Assembly: GCF_003576645.1 (NCBI RefSeq)
Contig: NC_044923.1
Coordinates: 1,537,523 to 1,601,522 of the forward strand
Origin: Ipomoea triloba
Lineage: Eukaryota; Streptophyta; Magnoliopsida; Solanales; Convolvulaceae
Length of the DNA stretch: 64,000 nucleotides
Direction of reading: 5' to 3'
Below are positions 1-11,403 of the stretch, piece after piece; position 1 is the first letter of the stretch, and each line of letters starts with the position of its first letter. The notes beneath the pieces are model-generated. The model was not told the DNA's origin. It made no database searches and was given only the letters and a program-made list of their open reading frames with translations. The position numbers and the translations under genes are program-made.

Positions 1-527
1 TGACCCTCCACTGAAATGGGTTGGATTAGAACCTGCAATCTAGGTCTAAATATTCACGTAGTCTTGCTCGGGATGATCGTTCATTGGAACCGGTCCTTAT
101 GCAGCTATACTCAAAAAATATTTTCCATCAGCATTTGATCGATCCAATTAGAGTGTATGATCACTCAGACTAACTAAAATCGTTTGAGCCATTCGCACAT
201 TGGTCGCACATGATCTTCGATTCTTAAAATTGACAGTGTTTCGGTGTTTGGGATACTACTAATGATGCATCGTCCCCAACTGAATTGATTTCAGGTTTTT
301 CCCTCCCTTTTCACGAATTTCATTTTCTGCAAAACAAAAACTATTTAAACCCTAATTTCTGCAGAAATTTTCAACGTCTCAACACTCTGCTATTCTCCGC
401 ATTTTAGTGGGAAATGAAGTCTCATAAGCCCTAGAGACACACTTCTCAGTTCTCAGTCCTCAGTCCTCAGTCCTCACCTCTCAATTCTCCCGATTCTCCA
501 CAAACTGGACTCGGGTTTCCTGGTAAC
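1..527 (+). promoter_or_regulatory. Upstream region and 5' leader of the ubiquitin protease gene
   Basis: No gene is visible before the start codon at 528. The last 150 bases are pyrimidine-rich, with a short run of tandem CAGTCCT-like units at about 445-475, as expected of a leader. An AT-rich stretch with CTATTTAAA at about 340-350 is a possible TATA element. The transcription start cannot be fixed from sequence. Confidence 0.4.
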
Positions 528-3500
528 ATGTCGGGTTTCACCGACTCCTCACCGGAATCGACGGGAATGGGAAACGGAGAGGGTGATTTCAAGGAAGTAA
601 TGGATGAATTGGGCTCGGATTCATTACCTGCGGTTCGAAGCTCTTCTAGGTATTCATCTTGGTCCGGATGGAGTTTTGGGAGCGAATTGGGGCATACGGA
701 GCCCAAATTGTATGGAGGTCTTGATCCTCAGCGCTCCGAACCTGATTGGACCGATTCGTGGAGTGCTGGTTATGACTCCAAGCATGAATTGCCTTTCTCT
801 GCTTATGGGATTTCGGGTTTGGATCGGAAGAGTTTGAGTTTGGCCTCAGTAAGTAAATGGGAAGCTCCTCCCACCATTTCGAGTTGGTCTGATATAAAGG
901 AGCAAGTGGAGATGGGATTCGAAACCAAATTTTTTCCGAGCGAGGCTGAGAGGAAACAGGAGGAGGAAGAACCAGTTGCTGTAGAGGATAACATATTTGC
1001 TAATTCTATATGGGAAGCTCCTCCCACCTATTCGGATTGGTCTTATGTAAAGGAGCAAGTGGAGATGGGATTGGAAACCGAATCATTTATTCCGGGAGAG
1101 GCTGAGAGGAAACAAGAGGAGGAAGAACCAGTTGCTGTAGAGGATAACATATTTGCTAGTTCTTTTTTCTGGGATGATAATTCTTTGTTGGTGGTACAGT
1201 GTCTTATATGCTATACTTGTCTTAGTTGCTTATCTATTAGGCTGATTGAATATTCTGTGTTTGTTTGTTTGTTATTCACTGGAATTATGTTATAGGGTGG
1301 AGGGCTTGCTAATTTGGGTAACACTTGCTTTCTTAATGCGGTGTTGCAATGCTTCATGCACATTGTACCTCTAATACAAAGCATTCAAGCTTGTGATCAT
1401 CCATCCCCTTGTGAAGGTAGGATCAATACACTCAAATTTCAGTTTCGGGCCGTCTGTGTTTTATTGCTTTTATGTGAAGTTCTAGATTGGCGAATCGCAA
1501 TACACTCAAATTGTGGTTAATCGTGAATTGCAGCTTGTAATGAAGGGTTCTGTGTGCTTTGTGCTCTCAAAGAGCTTATCAACATCTCCTTGGCTTCTAA
1601 GGGTAGCACTATCTGTCCCAAGAAGATTGTCAACAATCTAAGTTGTATCTATTTTGATTTTGGCTTACGTGTATACATGGTTTTTGCTTTCTTTTCCATG
1701 TAGTTTAGATAACTTATGCTGTTTATTGTATTCGTTTTCATTATTTTGGATTTAGTTTAATCCATAAATATGGCTAAATTCTGTCCCGTGATGTCTGCTT
1801 TGCATATGTGGATTGTACTTTTGAAAATGTTTCAAGAACTTTGTTCCACTTTGATCCTTAACTTTGTGAAAATCCAGATTTTTCCTCTACTTTTCAAAGG
1901 TTTCAACAGGAAGATGCTCATGAATTTCTCCAGTGTTTTCTGGAGAGACTTGAAAGTTGTTGCAATTATCCAAAGCTGAATGGCCAGGTGTCCTCAAAGC
2001 ATGAGAATGTTGTAAAGCAGACTTTTGGTGGTCACCTAATTAGCAAAGTAATGAAAGTGTGACTATAATTTAGTTATGTGCTTATTGTCAACCAAAAGCT
2101 AATAATCCTATAATTGCAGCTGCAATGTTGCAATTGTGGTCACCGTTCTGACACTTATGAACCCCTGGTTGACCTGAGTTTGGAGATAGAGGATGTGGAC
2201 AGCCTCTCTCTGGCTTTGGATTCTTTCACAAAAGTGGAAAGGATTGAAGATCCTGAGACAAAGTTTACATGCGAAAAGTGTAAGGTACAAGTGTCAATTG
2301 AGAAGCAGCTTCTGTTGGATGAGGCACCATTAGTTGCTACCTTTCATTTGAAGAGATTCAAAAATGATGGCTCTCTTGTCGAGAAGATTGACAAGCATGT
2401 AGCATTCCCGCTTGAACTGGATTTGCTTCCTTATGTGGAAAGGAATGAGAAAGTTATTGTGAGTTCCTTCAATTCTTGCATTATCCATGCTGTGATTTCA
2501 ATGTTTTAATTCTTTACTTATTTGGTTCCTGACGTGAGTGTTGGTTAAATGGTTAACTAAAGAAAATATTAATGTTTAGGTGCTTTTAAAGGAAATCCAC
2601 AACAAATTAATGCAACTTGAAGAAAACAGTTATTCTTTACCTGTATACTCTGCCGGTTAGATGCAATTCAGTATTACTCCATATATATCATGATAGGGCT
2701 GTGGCTTAGTGGACATAGTTTGAATAGTGCAATGCCTATAGCGAAGCTTGGAGTGAAAATTCTGTTTTCCTCTTTAGTTGTGGAGCCCAATGAACTCAGG
2801 ATCTTTAATTTGGTGATGCAAATGACTGAATGAGCAGGATGAAAGCGTTAGGGCATCTGTTTATACCGTGACATCTTATTGATTCTTTATTTTTCCTCAT
2901 CTACAGGAGGAATCAAAATATAATCTTTTTGCAGTTGTGGTGCATATTGGGGTTTCATTGTCTTCTGGGCATTACTACTGCTTTGTCCATGCTTCCCCCA
3001 GTGAATGGTACAAGTTTGATGACTCAAAGGTGCATCACTCTCCAAAGTTTCGACCTTCTATTTTTTGGGTTTTAATTTAGATGACTGCTTGTTTCATGTT
3101 AAGCAATGATTTTTGAGTTCTGAATGTTTCCGGGGTTAGTTGTTGATTATTAGCTACAAAAACCTATATGAATGTATGGCTTCTGCAACACCACATACTT
3201 TGATTGCTCGTGTTGTTGATTTCTCTTGCAATTAATCCCTTAATTGGTATTTATTGTATCTTAAATTAGGAGAGATTTATGGACTCACTAAATATGAACT
3301 AAGTTGATGCGTGTTTCGATCTTTTAGGTTACTCTGGTTCAAGAAGAGTTTGTCATGTCTCAGGAGGCATACATTCTCTTCTATGTAAAGCAGGGCACTC
3401 CCTGGTTCTCAGAGATCATCGAAACGCAGCATCTAATTCTCGATGCATCCATATCGAGCAGTTCTCCACATCCACAATCAGTGTTATATAGTGTTGATCA

Positions 3501-4245
3501 AATCTTTAATCTGTCTGCCAAAACGGAAACTGATCGTCCTTGTGATGTGAATGAGATCGGTAATGCTGCAGATGAGGCATCTTCAAATCTTGACGGGCCA
3601 AAAGATAATGGGATTGATAGAAGTGATGGAAAAGAAAACTCGAATGTGGCGTCTGCCCTGATACACGAGGGTGGTATGAACAATTCTTCAGATATCTGCT
3701 CTGCTGAAGCCGAGAAAACACCGCCTCCATCTGTACTTAAAGAAAAAAACTGCAAACAGGAGTTCAGGATAGGTAAAAGGTATGCAGATCTGAGTACTGA
3801 AACACCGTCGATATCTCCAAGCCTAGAGATATACAGTGAAGACACAGCTGGTAAATTTACTTATGTACTTCAATGTGATTTGCATTACTCGTTAGTATAC
3901 AGATAGCAGTAAAACACACCCCGGGTTTGATTTGCAGATAACGCTTATTCTCCTCCTCGTGCCCTACTGAGACCAGCGGACGAGGCTTCATGCAAAAACC
4001 AATTACAGAATCACCCGGAGGGAGAAAAGCTAGTCAAGAAAAAGATCCCTAGCGCACGAGGGAGTGCGTCGAAGGGATCCCACAATGAAAGTTGTATGAA
4101 GAAGAGAAGGCGAAGAACGGAGGCTTCTCCAACCCGAGAAAGAAGTTCATCCACTCGCCGTTCCCCGCGGTTAGTTGGAGAAAGAAGTTCATCCACTAGC
4201 CGTTCCTCGCGGTTACGGCCTTTAACCGCCACCAGCTTCAGATGA
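528..4245 (+). CDS. Ubiquitin carboxyl-terminal hydrolase, UBP20/UBP21-like, eight exons
   Basis: This is a cysteine deubiquitinase of the USP (peptidase C19) family, which removes ubiquitin from protein substrates. Exons consistent with GT-AG sites and phase are 528-1193, 1296-1416, 1534-1641, 1878-2047, 2120-2458, 2907-3029, 3328-3850 and 3938-4245, giving 785 residues. The Cys box NLGNTCF places the nucleophile at about Cys233. QQEDAHEFLQCF lies at 308-319, the His box SSGHYYCF has His490, and the Asp of WYKFDDSK is at 506/507. Two CxxC pairs (358/361 and 406/409) form the usual structural zinc site. The match to Arabidopsis UBP20/21 is from memory and is clearest in the segment starting LQCCNC. 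The first 220 residues are acidic and contain a 51-residue duplication. The C-terminus is basic (KKRRRR) with a 14-residue repeat, suggesting nuclear targeting. The donor of exon 1 could be 3 bases earlier. All catalytic residues are present. Confidence 0.94.
858..1166 (+). repeat. In-frame 153-bp tandem duplication inside USP exon 1
   Basis: Unit 1 (858-1010) and unit 2 (1011-1166) both encode a segment that starts WEAPPT, continues with KEQVEMG and ends with PVAVEDNIFA. The second unit has a one-codon insertion (FIPGEAE against FPSEAE). The units are very similar, so the duplication is recent compared with the catalytic domain. It lies in the non-catalytic N-terminal extension. Confidence 0.9.
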
Positions 4246-4870
4246 GTACAGGTGAACTTGGGGGACAAGTTGATTATCTTAGGATATATGCTTGTTTCTG
4301 AGCCAAATAGTGAGAGAGTATTTTAGGTCAAATGTAAATTGCAGGGCTTATGTTTTATGTCCTTTCTCTCTTGCAATGCATGACAAATAGTGTTGCACTA
4401 GGTATAAGCTTTTTGTTTACCCTTGCACATAATACTAATACTAAGGTTTTTGTTATGGTACTGATCGATATCGGTGTTGATAGTACCGAGTATAACTATC
4501 TATACTATATTTGGTTATACTTGGTACTATTGGTCACTTGTGCCAATAATAATAGTTTGTATCAATATATGGTGTACTTGATATTATCAGTATCAACACC
4601 ATAGAAAATCTCATAGTTATATTGGTTGTTTCAGAATGAAGTTACTATTATATTTTACTTATCATCCTTTAATTTTAATTTTAATTTTTACTTTATTCTG
4701 GCGTGAAATTTTATTGATTTAGAAAAAGTAGTGAATTGTGGGGTTTTATAGATAAACCAAAAAACAATAATATGACATTTATTTTTGTCAAGCTACAAGG
4801 TGGCACTTTTAAACTTTTAATATACTTAGACTAATCTCTGTGAGCACTGGATCAGCCCAATTAAGAGGCA
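4246..4870. other. 3' flank of the USP gene, no gene seen
   Basis: AT-rich DNA containing the presumed 3' UTR and polyadenylation region. A stretch at about 4455-4600 is rich in repeated TACTATATTTGG/TACTTGGTACTA-like words. The segment at about 4795-4870 resembles 54650-55010, a dispersed repeat of unknown type. Confidence 0.4.
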
Positions 4871-4874
4871 AAGT

Positions 4875-4974
4875 ACTGCCAAGAATATTAACATTTTACG
4901 AGTATTTATATATGTAGATTATTTACTGCTAAGAATATTAACATTTTACGAGTATTTATATATGTAGATTATTT
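4875..4974. repeat. Two-unit 50-bp tandem repeat
   Basis: Units 4875-4924 and 4925-4974 differ at about one position (ACTGCC against ACTGCT). They lie in the 3' flank of the first glycine-rich gene. Confidence 0.9.
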
Positions 4975-5235
4975 ATATCGTAAAAGCCCAACTGTCCAAC
5001 TCATATTTGAATTAAATATTAAATACATTATACATTTGTATAATGTATAAAATTTATATTAATTGTTTATATTAGACATAAAAGACAAATGCAATGCTAA
5101 AATAATTATCTAAGCTTATCCAACCTAAATAGCCGGCTATTGTAACTATAAGTTCAAAACTTTATATTCTAATAGCCGGTGAGCATGATGTGAAAAACTT
5201 TCTCCGGCGGCACCGCCAGATCCTTCTCCACTCCC

Positions 5236-5745
5236 TCACGCGCCGCCGTGTGGTCCTCCTCCGTATCCGCCCCCATGCCCTCCTCCATCGCCGTGTCCTC
5301 CGCCGTATCCGCCCGCTCCGCCGTATCCGCCCCCATGTCCGTGTCCATATCCATATCCGCCGGCATGAGCTCCGGCATGTGCATTCCCACTAACTCCGGC
5401 GCTTAAATGCGCATGACCATGGCCGCCGCCGTAAGCTCCACCACCGGCTCCGGCACCGGCGCCGCCGCCGCCTCTTCCACCGCCGGCTCCTCCAGCTCCA
5501 GCTCCGGCTAGACCTCCGGCGCCGGCGCCGGCTCCAACTCCGGCACCAACTCCGGCACCAACACCAAGTCCAACTGAGCCTCCGGCGCCGGCACCGGCTC
5601 CAGCTCCGGCTCCGCCGCCGCCGCCGGCTCCACCTCCGCCGCCAGTCAACAGCCCGAAATGTAAAATACTCCGGGAAGCCGCCAAGCTTATTCCGAAGCT
5701 CAGCGCTAAAAAGAAGAATATACACAGCGCTGTATGCTTCGCCAT
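5236..5745 (-). CDS. Secreted glycine-rich protein (copy 1), 169 residues
   Basis: A single-exon gene for a structural-type glycine-rich protein, probably exported to the cell wall. Residues 1 to about 23 form a clean signal peptide (MAKHTALC, then a Phe/Leu-rich core ending LAAS). A short conserved segment SRSILHFG follows. The mature part starts with poly-Gly/Ala (GAGAGAG) and a GVGAGVGAG stretch. A His-containing block around HAHLSAGVSG follows, and the tail is GGGYGG- and GGGHGG-rich. The start is supported by the signal peptide and by a TATA element about 90 bp upstream. The signal peptide, the SRSILHFG segment and the upstream DNA are shared with the genes at 8.7-13.8 kb, so these are tandem paralogues. 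No enzymatic domain is present, and the exact role is unknown. Confidence 0.88.
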   Translation of the reverse strand: MAKHTALCIFFFLALSFGISLAASRSILHFGLLTGGGGGAGGGGGAGAGAGAGAGGSVGLGVGAGVGAGVGAGAGAGGLAGAGAGGAGGGRGGGGAGAGAGGGAYGGGHGHAHLSAGVSGNAHAGAHAGGYGYGHGHGGGYGGAGGYGGGHGDGGGHGGGYGGGPHGGA

Positions 5746-5834
5746 TATTATATATTATATATTTTATTTGTATTATATATTATATATTACAAAACAAATT
5801 AATTAATAATGATAGTATGCATGGAATGGGTAAG

Positions 5835-5842
5835 TATTTATA
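5835..5842 (-). promoter_or_regulatory. TATA box of glycine-rich gene copy 1
   Basis: TATAAATA on the minus strand, about 90 bp before the ATG. The same element sits at the same relative place upstream of the paralogues at 10.7 and 13.8 kb. Confidence 0.7.
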
Positions 5843-5845
5843 TGA

Positions 5846-6470
5846 GCTTCAAATATTAGAAAGGCTCATTAATGGAGGTGGAGAGCACAATTAGGAATGC
5901 TTCTGGTTCAGTTTAATTAATTACTGCACTTCCTACTCTCTCTCACATCCAACCAAATATGTATACTCTCTTCGTAATATATATTTTCATATTATTCATT
6001 ATACTAATATTTTTATTTGATTTAATAAACTTTTTTCAGAGATGTCTATTAGCTTACTATGATCAGAGAAGACAATTTCAATCAATGATAATAATAATAA
6101 TCATATTTTATACGAAAATTTAATACACGTAAATATATATTTTATAAAATTGTCTTGCATGGATTCTATATGTGCTTACCTATGTATTAGAGCGCTTATA
6201 AAAATTAATTTCTAAATTTCTATGCAAATTGGATTGTGACTTACCTTGATTTTTCTTCAATTTCTATGATTTTAGTTCCATACTTTTGATTATTCTTTGA
6301 AAACTTTAAATCGATTGATCTTTATTAACAACATTGTAGACACTTGTTCTATCTAAACTTTGTGTACATAGCTTACTCTTTGAGATAAGCTAAGCATGAC
6401 TGCTGAAAAGATCAATTTGGTAGGATTCTTCGTGATGTTGCAACATACGAGCTTAAATTGTGAGCAAGAA
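5846..6470. repeat. Duplicated upstream region of the glycine-rich genes
   Basis: This segment is homologous to 10770-11160 and 13876-14900. Shared landmarks include GGAGAGCACAATTAGGAATG, CTCTCTCTCACATCCAACCA, CTTGCATGGATTCTATATG and CAACATACGAGCTTA. It shows that the duplication covered several hundred bases of upstream DNA. Relative to 13876-14900 it lacks the LINE. Confidence 0.8.
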
Positions 6471-6539
6471 CCTAGGGGAGATGGTTGATAAAATAAATCT
6501 TCCAAAAGATGTTACAAACGAAAATATCTTTTACCCTCC

Positions 6540-7158
6540 ATGTTGTTATAATTTATTATACGGAACAAAGCAGTTGTTCAAGATGTAGTTCAGGGCGTTA
6601 ATTAGTTCAATCCATGTACTTTCCTATATAGATCAAGTTTGTACGTACTAACCTTAAAATGTTAGTTCAAGAGTCTGAAGACTGAAGATCTTCTGAACCA
6701 GATTTGAGGACAGTTCAATAGATAGTTCAAGACAGTTAATCTGTCACAAATTATTTCGGAAGGAGAATATAAAAGCCTTGATTCTCTTCCTCCTTCAACA
6801 CACAGATTTGAAGACTTAGCAGAAAGATGATAGATGGTAGAGTCGTCGAGCTAAACTGAGCAACTTGACGAATTAACATTCATGTCAAGTTGATATTCAA
6901 CCTTAGATGCAATCGGGCTGTAACCGCTCGAAGACAACTCGAGAGAGCTGCAGTTGAGGGGGAGCCTCAACTTGATTGATTGAGAGATCTTTCACCAATT
7001 CTTCAAGAATCAACTCTGAAGTTGACGGCTATGGCTTAGCCTAGGGATTTTGAGTTCTTCACTCATATCATTGTGCTTTGGGTAAAACGGTTGGCATTAT
7101 ATTGATTATGAATGAAGAATTGGACTACTATTCTTATAGTGCCCCTAGATATAGGAGC
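6540..7158. mobile_element. Possible LTR-type remnant (low confidence)
   Basis: This block lies between two segments homologous to GRP flanks and is therefore probably inserted. It starts near TGTTATAATTTATTATACGG, has an AATATAAAAGCC TATA-like word at about 6767 and a G-rich stretch at about 6950-6965. These recall a copia-type solo LTR. No second LTR, target duplication or coding region was seen. Confidence 0.3.
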
Positions 7159-7379
7159 GATTATTTACTGTAAATGTTCAAGTGTTCAGCTCATATTCGA
7201 ATTAAATATTAAATACATTATACATATAATGTATAATATTTATATTAATTGCTTATTAGACATATAAGACAAATGTGATGGTGAAATAATTATCTTAGCT
7301 TATCAAACTCAATATACTGCTATTGCAACTGTAAGTTCAAAACTTTATTCTCATAGGTGAGCATGATGTGAAAAACTTT
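7159..7379. pseudogene. Orphan 3' flank of a glycine-rich gene
   Basis: This segment matches 4967-5201, the DNA just downstream of glycine-rich gene copy 1. Shared landmarks include ATTAAATATTAAATACATTA and GGTGAGCATGATGTGAAAAA. Homology stops about 35 bases before the position of the copy-1 stop codon. No coding sequence follows, so it looks like the remnant of a deleted paralogue. Confidence 0.65.
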
Positions 7380-7759
7380 ATTCTCATAGGGAGTGATTGG
7401 AAGCACATGCAAGGAGGAAATGGATGTCCCTATATACATCCGCAACATGCACAACCACTCACAAAAATGGAGAAAAGTGATCTCGAAAATGGTGGCAAGT
7501 GGATGGAGTAGATTCCTAACCTGTATCTAAAGGTCGGGATTTTGTTTCTTGCCAACACTCTTTTGGTCGAATATATTTATGATACATGGTATTCTTAGTA
7601 TGATTTATCTTTTCTGATCTGTGAGATTTGTGAATTATTATATAAGAGCAAAATTTAGCTAAGAGTATCCACACTAATGTTTTTGGAACAGTAACAAATT
7701 TAACATTTGGTTTTTGGCTGATGGGAAGCAAAGTTTTTAATCAATTTTTTCTCATGTAA

Positions 7760-7965
7760 AACAAGGTTTTTTGCAAGAAGAGCTCGGATTGCGCGTGCCC
7801 CGCCCCCAGCTCGACTGAGCATCTGGTAACTCAGCTGAACACATATGCTAGACCTTTGCTTATTGCACACAAAGAGCTTCTACAGGTTGCTCTCACACCG
7901 CTGGTGAGACTCTCCTGGTCTCTTCCGAAACTTCACCTTGTGACCAACTGAACTGCCTATGCAAG
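7760..7965 (-). mobile_element. SINE family A copy (degraded)
   Basis: It shares blocks with 34981-35225 and 55709-55925: GAGCATCTGG, CACAAAGAGCTTC, TTGCTCTCACAC, CTTCACCTTGTGACCAACTG. Read on the minus strand the head resembles a tRNA A box (GGCAGTTCAGTTGGTCACAAGG). Confidence 0.65.
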
Positions 7966-8628
7966 CTTTGTCTCTTCTATTTTATCTCTCCTACATCTCA
8001 CCTAAAAAATCATTGTAAAATTTTCAACTGAAATGAATGCTCTAATGCATATTCTCAGATAGTTACTGCGATTTCATCCTAAAAAATGGAGAAAAGTTGG
8101 AAATAATTGAAGATGTTGCATTGCTGTATCTTTCATTCAGATCATATATGTATGTATCTATCAGTGTATACGTTCAGCACCGAGTATTAATTGTATGTAG
8201 CTAGTGTGCTTTTGCTGTCACCCATATCCTATCTGCTCATCATAATACGCCACTACACACTATATATTATTGCTATCATCACTTATATATACTGCAACTA
8301 GTCCAAATGCTACTATTCACTTCTTGACGTTTTAATTCATAACTAATTTTAAGAATGATGATGAACAAAAATACTAAATAAAATAAGTCGTTGATAATAA
8401 TCATATTTTCTTTCTGTTTGATTATGAATGTATATGATGATTACAATTTTTTTTTATAGCAATGATAACAAACTAATTAAAACTAACTACAACACCCATA
8501 ATGGGACTAAATATGCTAAGAAAATTAACCTAAACAACACTAGACTAGGAAAATTGGCTGCTTAATTATAGCAGTTTTCTAAGTTATTCTTATTCTTAAC
8601 TTTTCTATTCCGATCATAGGCTTCAAAT
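7966..8628. other. Intergenic, no gene seen
   Basis: AT-rich DNA. Nothing with coding character or clear repeat structure was recognised. Confidence 0.4.
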
Positions 8629-8750
8629 GGAATCCTTTGAAAGGATATTATAATGTTTATGTAGGGATTCTGTCGGGTCGAGGTGTGAAGCCTTGGGGAG
8701 CGAGGAAATTTCGCAGCCGGGAATGGTGGTGTTGGGACTTAATTGGGATT

Positions 8751-10681
8751 TCAACGATTAGCGATATTAGAATGGCTTGAAGCTTGGCTATGCCCTTCAC
8801 CTGCAGCGCTGGCGTGAGCATGAGCATGAGCATGAGCTTGGGCCCCGAAAGACAAACCCGCATGAGCGCTAGCACTAGCATGAGCACCGGCATGACCACC
8901 ACCATGAGCACCACCACCTCCCGAACCTGCACCGTTTACTCCGCCGCCTCCTCCTGCACCAGCACCAGCACCCGCACCAGCACCCGCACCGACACCCGCA
9001 CTAGCACCAGCACCAGCGGATAGTCCTCCACCTACTCCTGCGCTTGCTCCTCCATGACCATGACCTGATGCACCTACTCCGGCATGACTGCCACCGGATG
9101 CTCCTCCTCCTGCGCCTGCATTACCACCACCAGATCCACCCCCGGATGATTTTCCGCTTCCTTTTGAGCCGCCAGATGATTTTCCGCTTCCTTCTGAGCC
9201 GCCGGATGATTTTCCGCTACCTTCTGTGCCGCCGGATGATTTTCCGCTTCCTTCTGCGCCACCGGATGATTTTCCGCTTCCTTCTGCGTCGCCGGATGAT
9301 TTTCCGCTTCCTTCTGCGTCGCCGGATGATTTTCCGCTTCCTTCTGCGTCGCCGGATGATTTTCCGCTTCCGCTTCCTTCCCCACTGCTAGATGATTTTC
9401 TGCTTCCTTCTGCACTGCTAGATGATTTTCCGCTTCCTTCTGCACTGCTAGATGATTTTCCGCTTCCTTCTGCGCCGCCGGATGATTTTCCGCTTCCTTC
9501 TGCACTGCTAGATGATTTTCCGCTTCCTTCTGCACTGCTAGATGATTTTTTGCTTTCTTTTGCACTGCTAGATGATTTTCTGCTTTCTTCTGCACTGCTA
9601 GATGATTTTCTGCTTTCTTCTGCACTGCTAGATGATTTTCTGCTTTCTTCTGCACTGCTAGATGATTTTCTGCTTCCTTCTGCGCCGCCGGATGATTTTC
9701 CGCTTCCTTTCCCACTGCTAGATGATGTTCCGCTTCCTCCAGCGCCGCCGGATGATTTTCCACTTCCTCCAACGCCGCCGGATGCTGCACCGCTTCCTCC
9801 AGCGCCGCCGGATGATCCGCCGCTTCCTCCAGCGCCGCCGGATGATCCGCCGCTTCCTCCAGCCCCGCCGGATGATCTCCGCTTCCTCACCCGAAGTTTC
9901 CGTGCCGCCGGATCCTCCGCCGCTTCCTCCAGCCCGCCGGATGATCCGCCGTTCGCTGTCCTCCCGCGCCGGATGATCCTCCGCTTCCACCGGCGCCGCC
10001 ATGATCTCCGCTTCCACCGGCGCCCGCCGGATGATCCTCCGCTTCCACCGCGCCGCCGGATGATCCACCGCTTCCACCGCCGGATCCTCCACCGCTTCCA
10101 CTGGCGCCGCCGGATCCTCCCTTCCTCCAACGCCACCGGATCCTCCTCCGTTTCCTCCAGTGCCGCTGGATCCTCCTCCGCTTCTCCAGCGCCGCCGGAT
10201 CCTCCACCGCTTCCTCCAGCGCCGCCGGATCCTCCACCGCTTCCTCCACACTGCGAATGGTCCTCCTCTCCATCCTGCACCGCCGAATGGTCCTCCGCCC
10301 CATCCTCCATGACCTACTCCTCCACCATGTCCTCCTCCGTATCCATGAGCACCGGCAGCACCATGTAGTCCTGCATGTGCTTGTCCACTTAATGTAGCGC
10401 CTAAATGTGCATGACCACTACCGGAACCGTAAGCTCTACCATCGGCACCTGCACCGCCTCCTGCTCCTGCTCCCCCTGTTCCTCCAACTCCGCTCCAACT
10501 CCAGCTCCAACTCCGACTCCAACACCAGCACCGACTCCAGCTGAGCTCCTGCTCCGGCTCCCGCTCCACCTCCACCCCCACCCGGAAATAAAAGCCCGAA
10601 ATGTAAAATACTCCGGGATGCCAAGCTTATTCCGAAGCTCAGCGCCAAGAAGAATATACACAGCGCTGTATGCTTCGTCAT
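8751..10681 (-). CDS. Glycine/serine-rich secreted protein, frameshifted left-contig copy
   Basis: This is the same gene as at 11404-13787, read from the contig left of the gap. The minus-strand ATG at 10681 opens a signal peptide (MTKHTALC) and SRSILHFG. The frame then breaks near 10545 and 10492, where single bases present in the right copy are missing, and again several times between about 9890 and 10260. From about 9890 to the stop at 8751 the frame is clean. It encodes about 20 decapeptides of GSGKSSSSAE/GSGKSSGGAE type, then a Gly/Ala tail, a His/Ala block (HAHAHAHAHAS) and the end SHSNIANR. The Gly-Ser block is about 200 bp shorter than in the right copy. The breaks look like long-read errors at a contig end rather than gene decay. 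The product would be an extracellular repetitive protein of unknown function. Confidence 0.75.
9150..10250. repeat. 30-bp coding minisatellite (left copy)
   Basis: A 30-bp period runs throughout. Units at 9150-9715 are of GATGATTTTCCGCTTCCTTC type (minus-strand product GSGKSSxxAE). Units at 9720-10250 are of CTTCCTCCAGCGCCGCCGGA type (GGSGGSSGGA). Both unit types are recognisably the same 30-mer. Confidence 0.95.
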
Positions 10682-10760
10682 TATTATATAAATTATATAT
10701 TATATATTATAGATTACAACACAAATTAATTGATATGATAGTATGTTTGGAATCCGTAAG

Positions 10761-10768
10761 TATTTATA
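10761..10768 (-). promoter_or_regulatory. TATA box, left copy
   Basis: TATAAATA on the minus strand, about 80 bp before the ATG at 10681, equivalent to 5835-5842 and 13867-13874. Confidence 0.65.
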
Positions 10769-11257
10769 TGAGTTTCAAATGATAGAAAGGCGCATTAATG
10801 TAGGTGGAGAGCACAATTAGGAATGCTTCTGGTTCCATTAATGACTGCACTTCCTGCTCTCTCTCACATCCAACCAATATATTTCTCTTCGTAATATTTT
10901 CATATTATTAATTATAATAATATATTTATTTTCTTGTTTCAAAAAATATTTTTATTTTCTCATCCAATCTTGATCAGACAGTTTGTTTAACAAACTTTTT
11001 TTTTTGTTTTTTGAGAGAGGTGCCTATTAACTTCCTGACTATGATCGCACAAGACAATTTAAGTCAAAGATAATAATAATAATCATATTTTATACGAAAA
11101 TGTAATACATGTAAAAATTATATAAAATTGTCTTGCATGGATTCTATATGTGCATTAGAGCACTTATACAACAATAATGGAGTAAGGGATGTTTTTGCAG
11201 CATTTAATGGACATTCTTCAGTGTGTACAGGATCTATTGGCAGTGTGTACAGGATCT

Positions 11258-11282
11258 NNNNNNNNNNNNNNNNNNNNNNNNN
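11258..11282. other. 25-N assembly gap
   Basis: A run of 25 N. The sequence just left of it matches about 14350, and the sequence just right of it matches 8629. The two flanking contig ends therefore overlap by 2.6-3.1 kb. Confidence 0.98.
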
Positions 11283-11403
11283 GGAATCCTTTGAAAGGAT
11301 ATTATAATGTTTATGTAGGGATTCTGTCGGGTCGAGGTGTGAAGCCTTGGGGAGCGAGGAAATTTCGCAGCCGGAATGGTGGTGTTGGGACTTAATTGGG
11401 ATT

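Noticed and set aside
9150..9715. Regular 30-bp repeats that could recall a CRISPR array
   Set aside because: The units are contiguous with no unique spacers, keep a coding frame and lie in a eukaryotic genome.
9226..10368. Long plus-strand open frame of 380 codons (PPDDFPLPSA repeats) opposite the glycine-rich gene
   Set aside because: A 30-bp period keeps several frames open at once. The minus strand has the signal peptide, start and TATA element, so this is a shadow frame.
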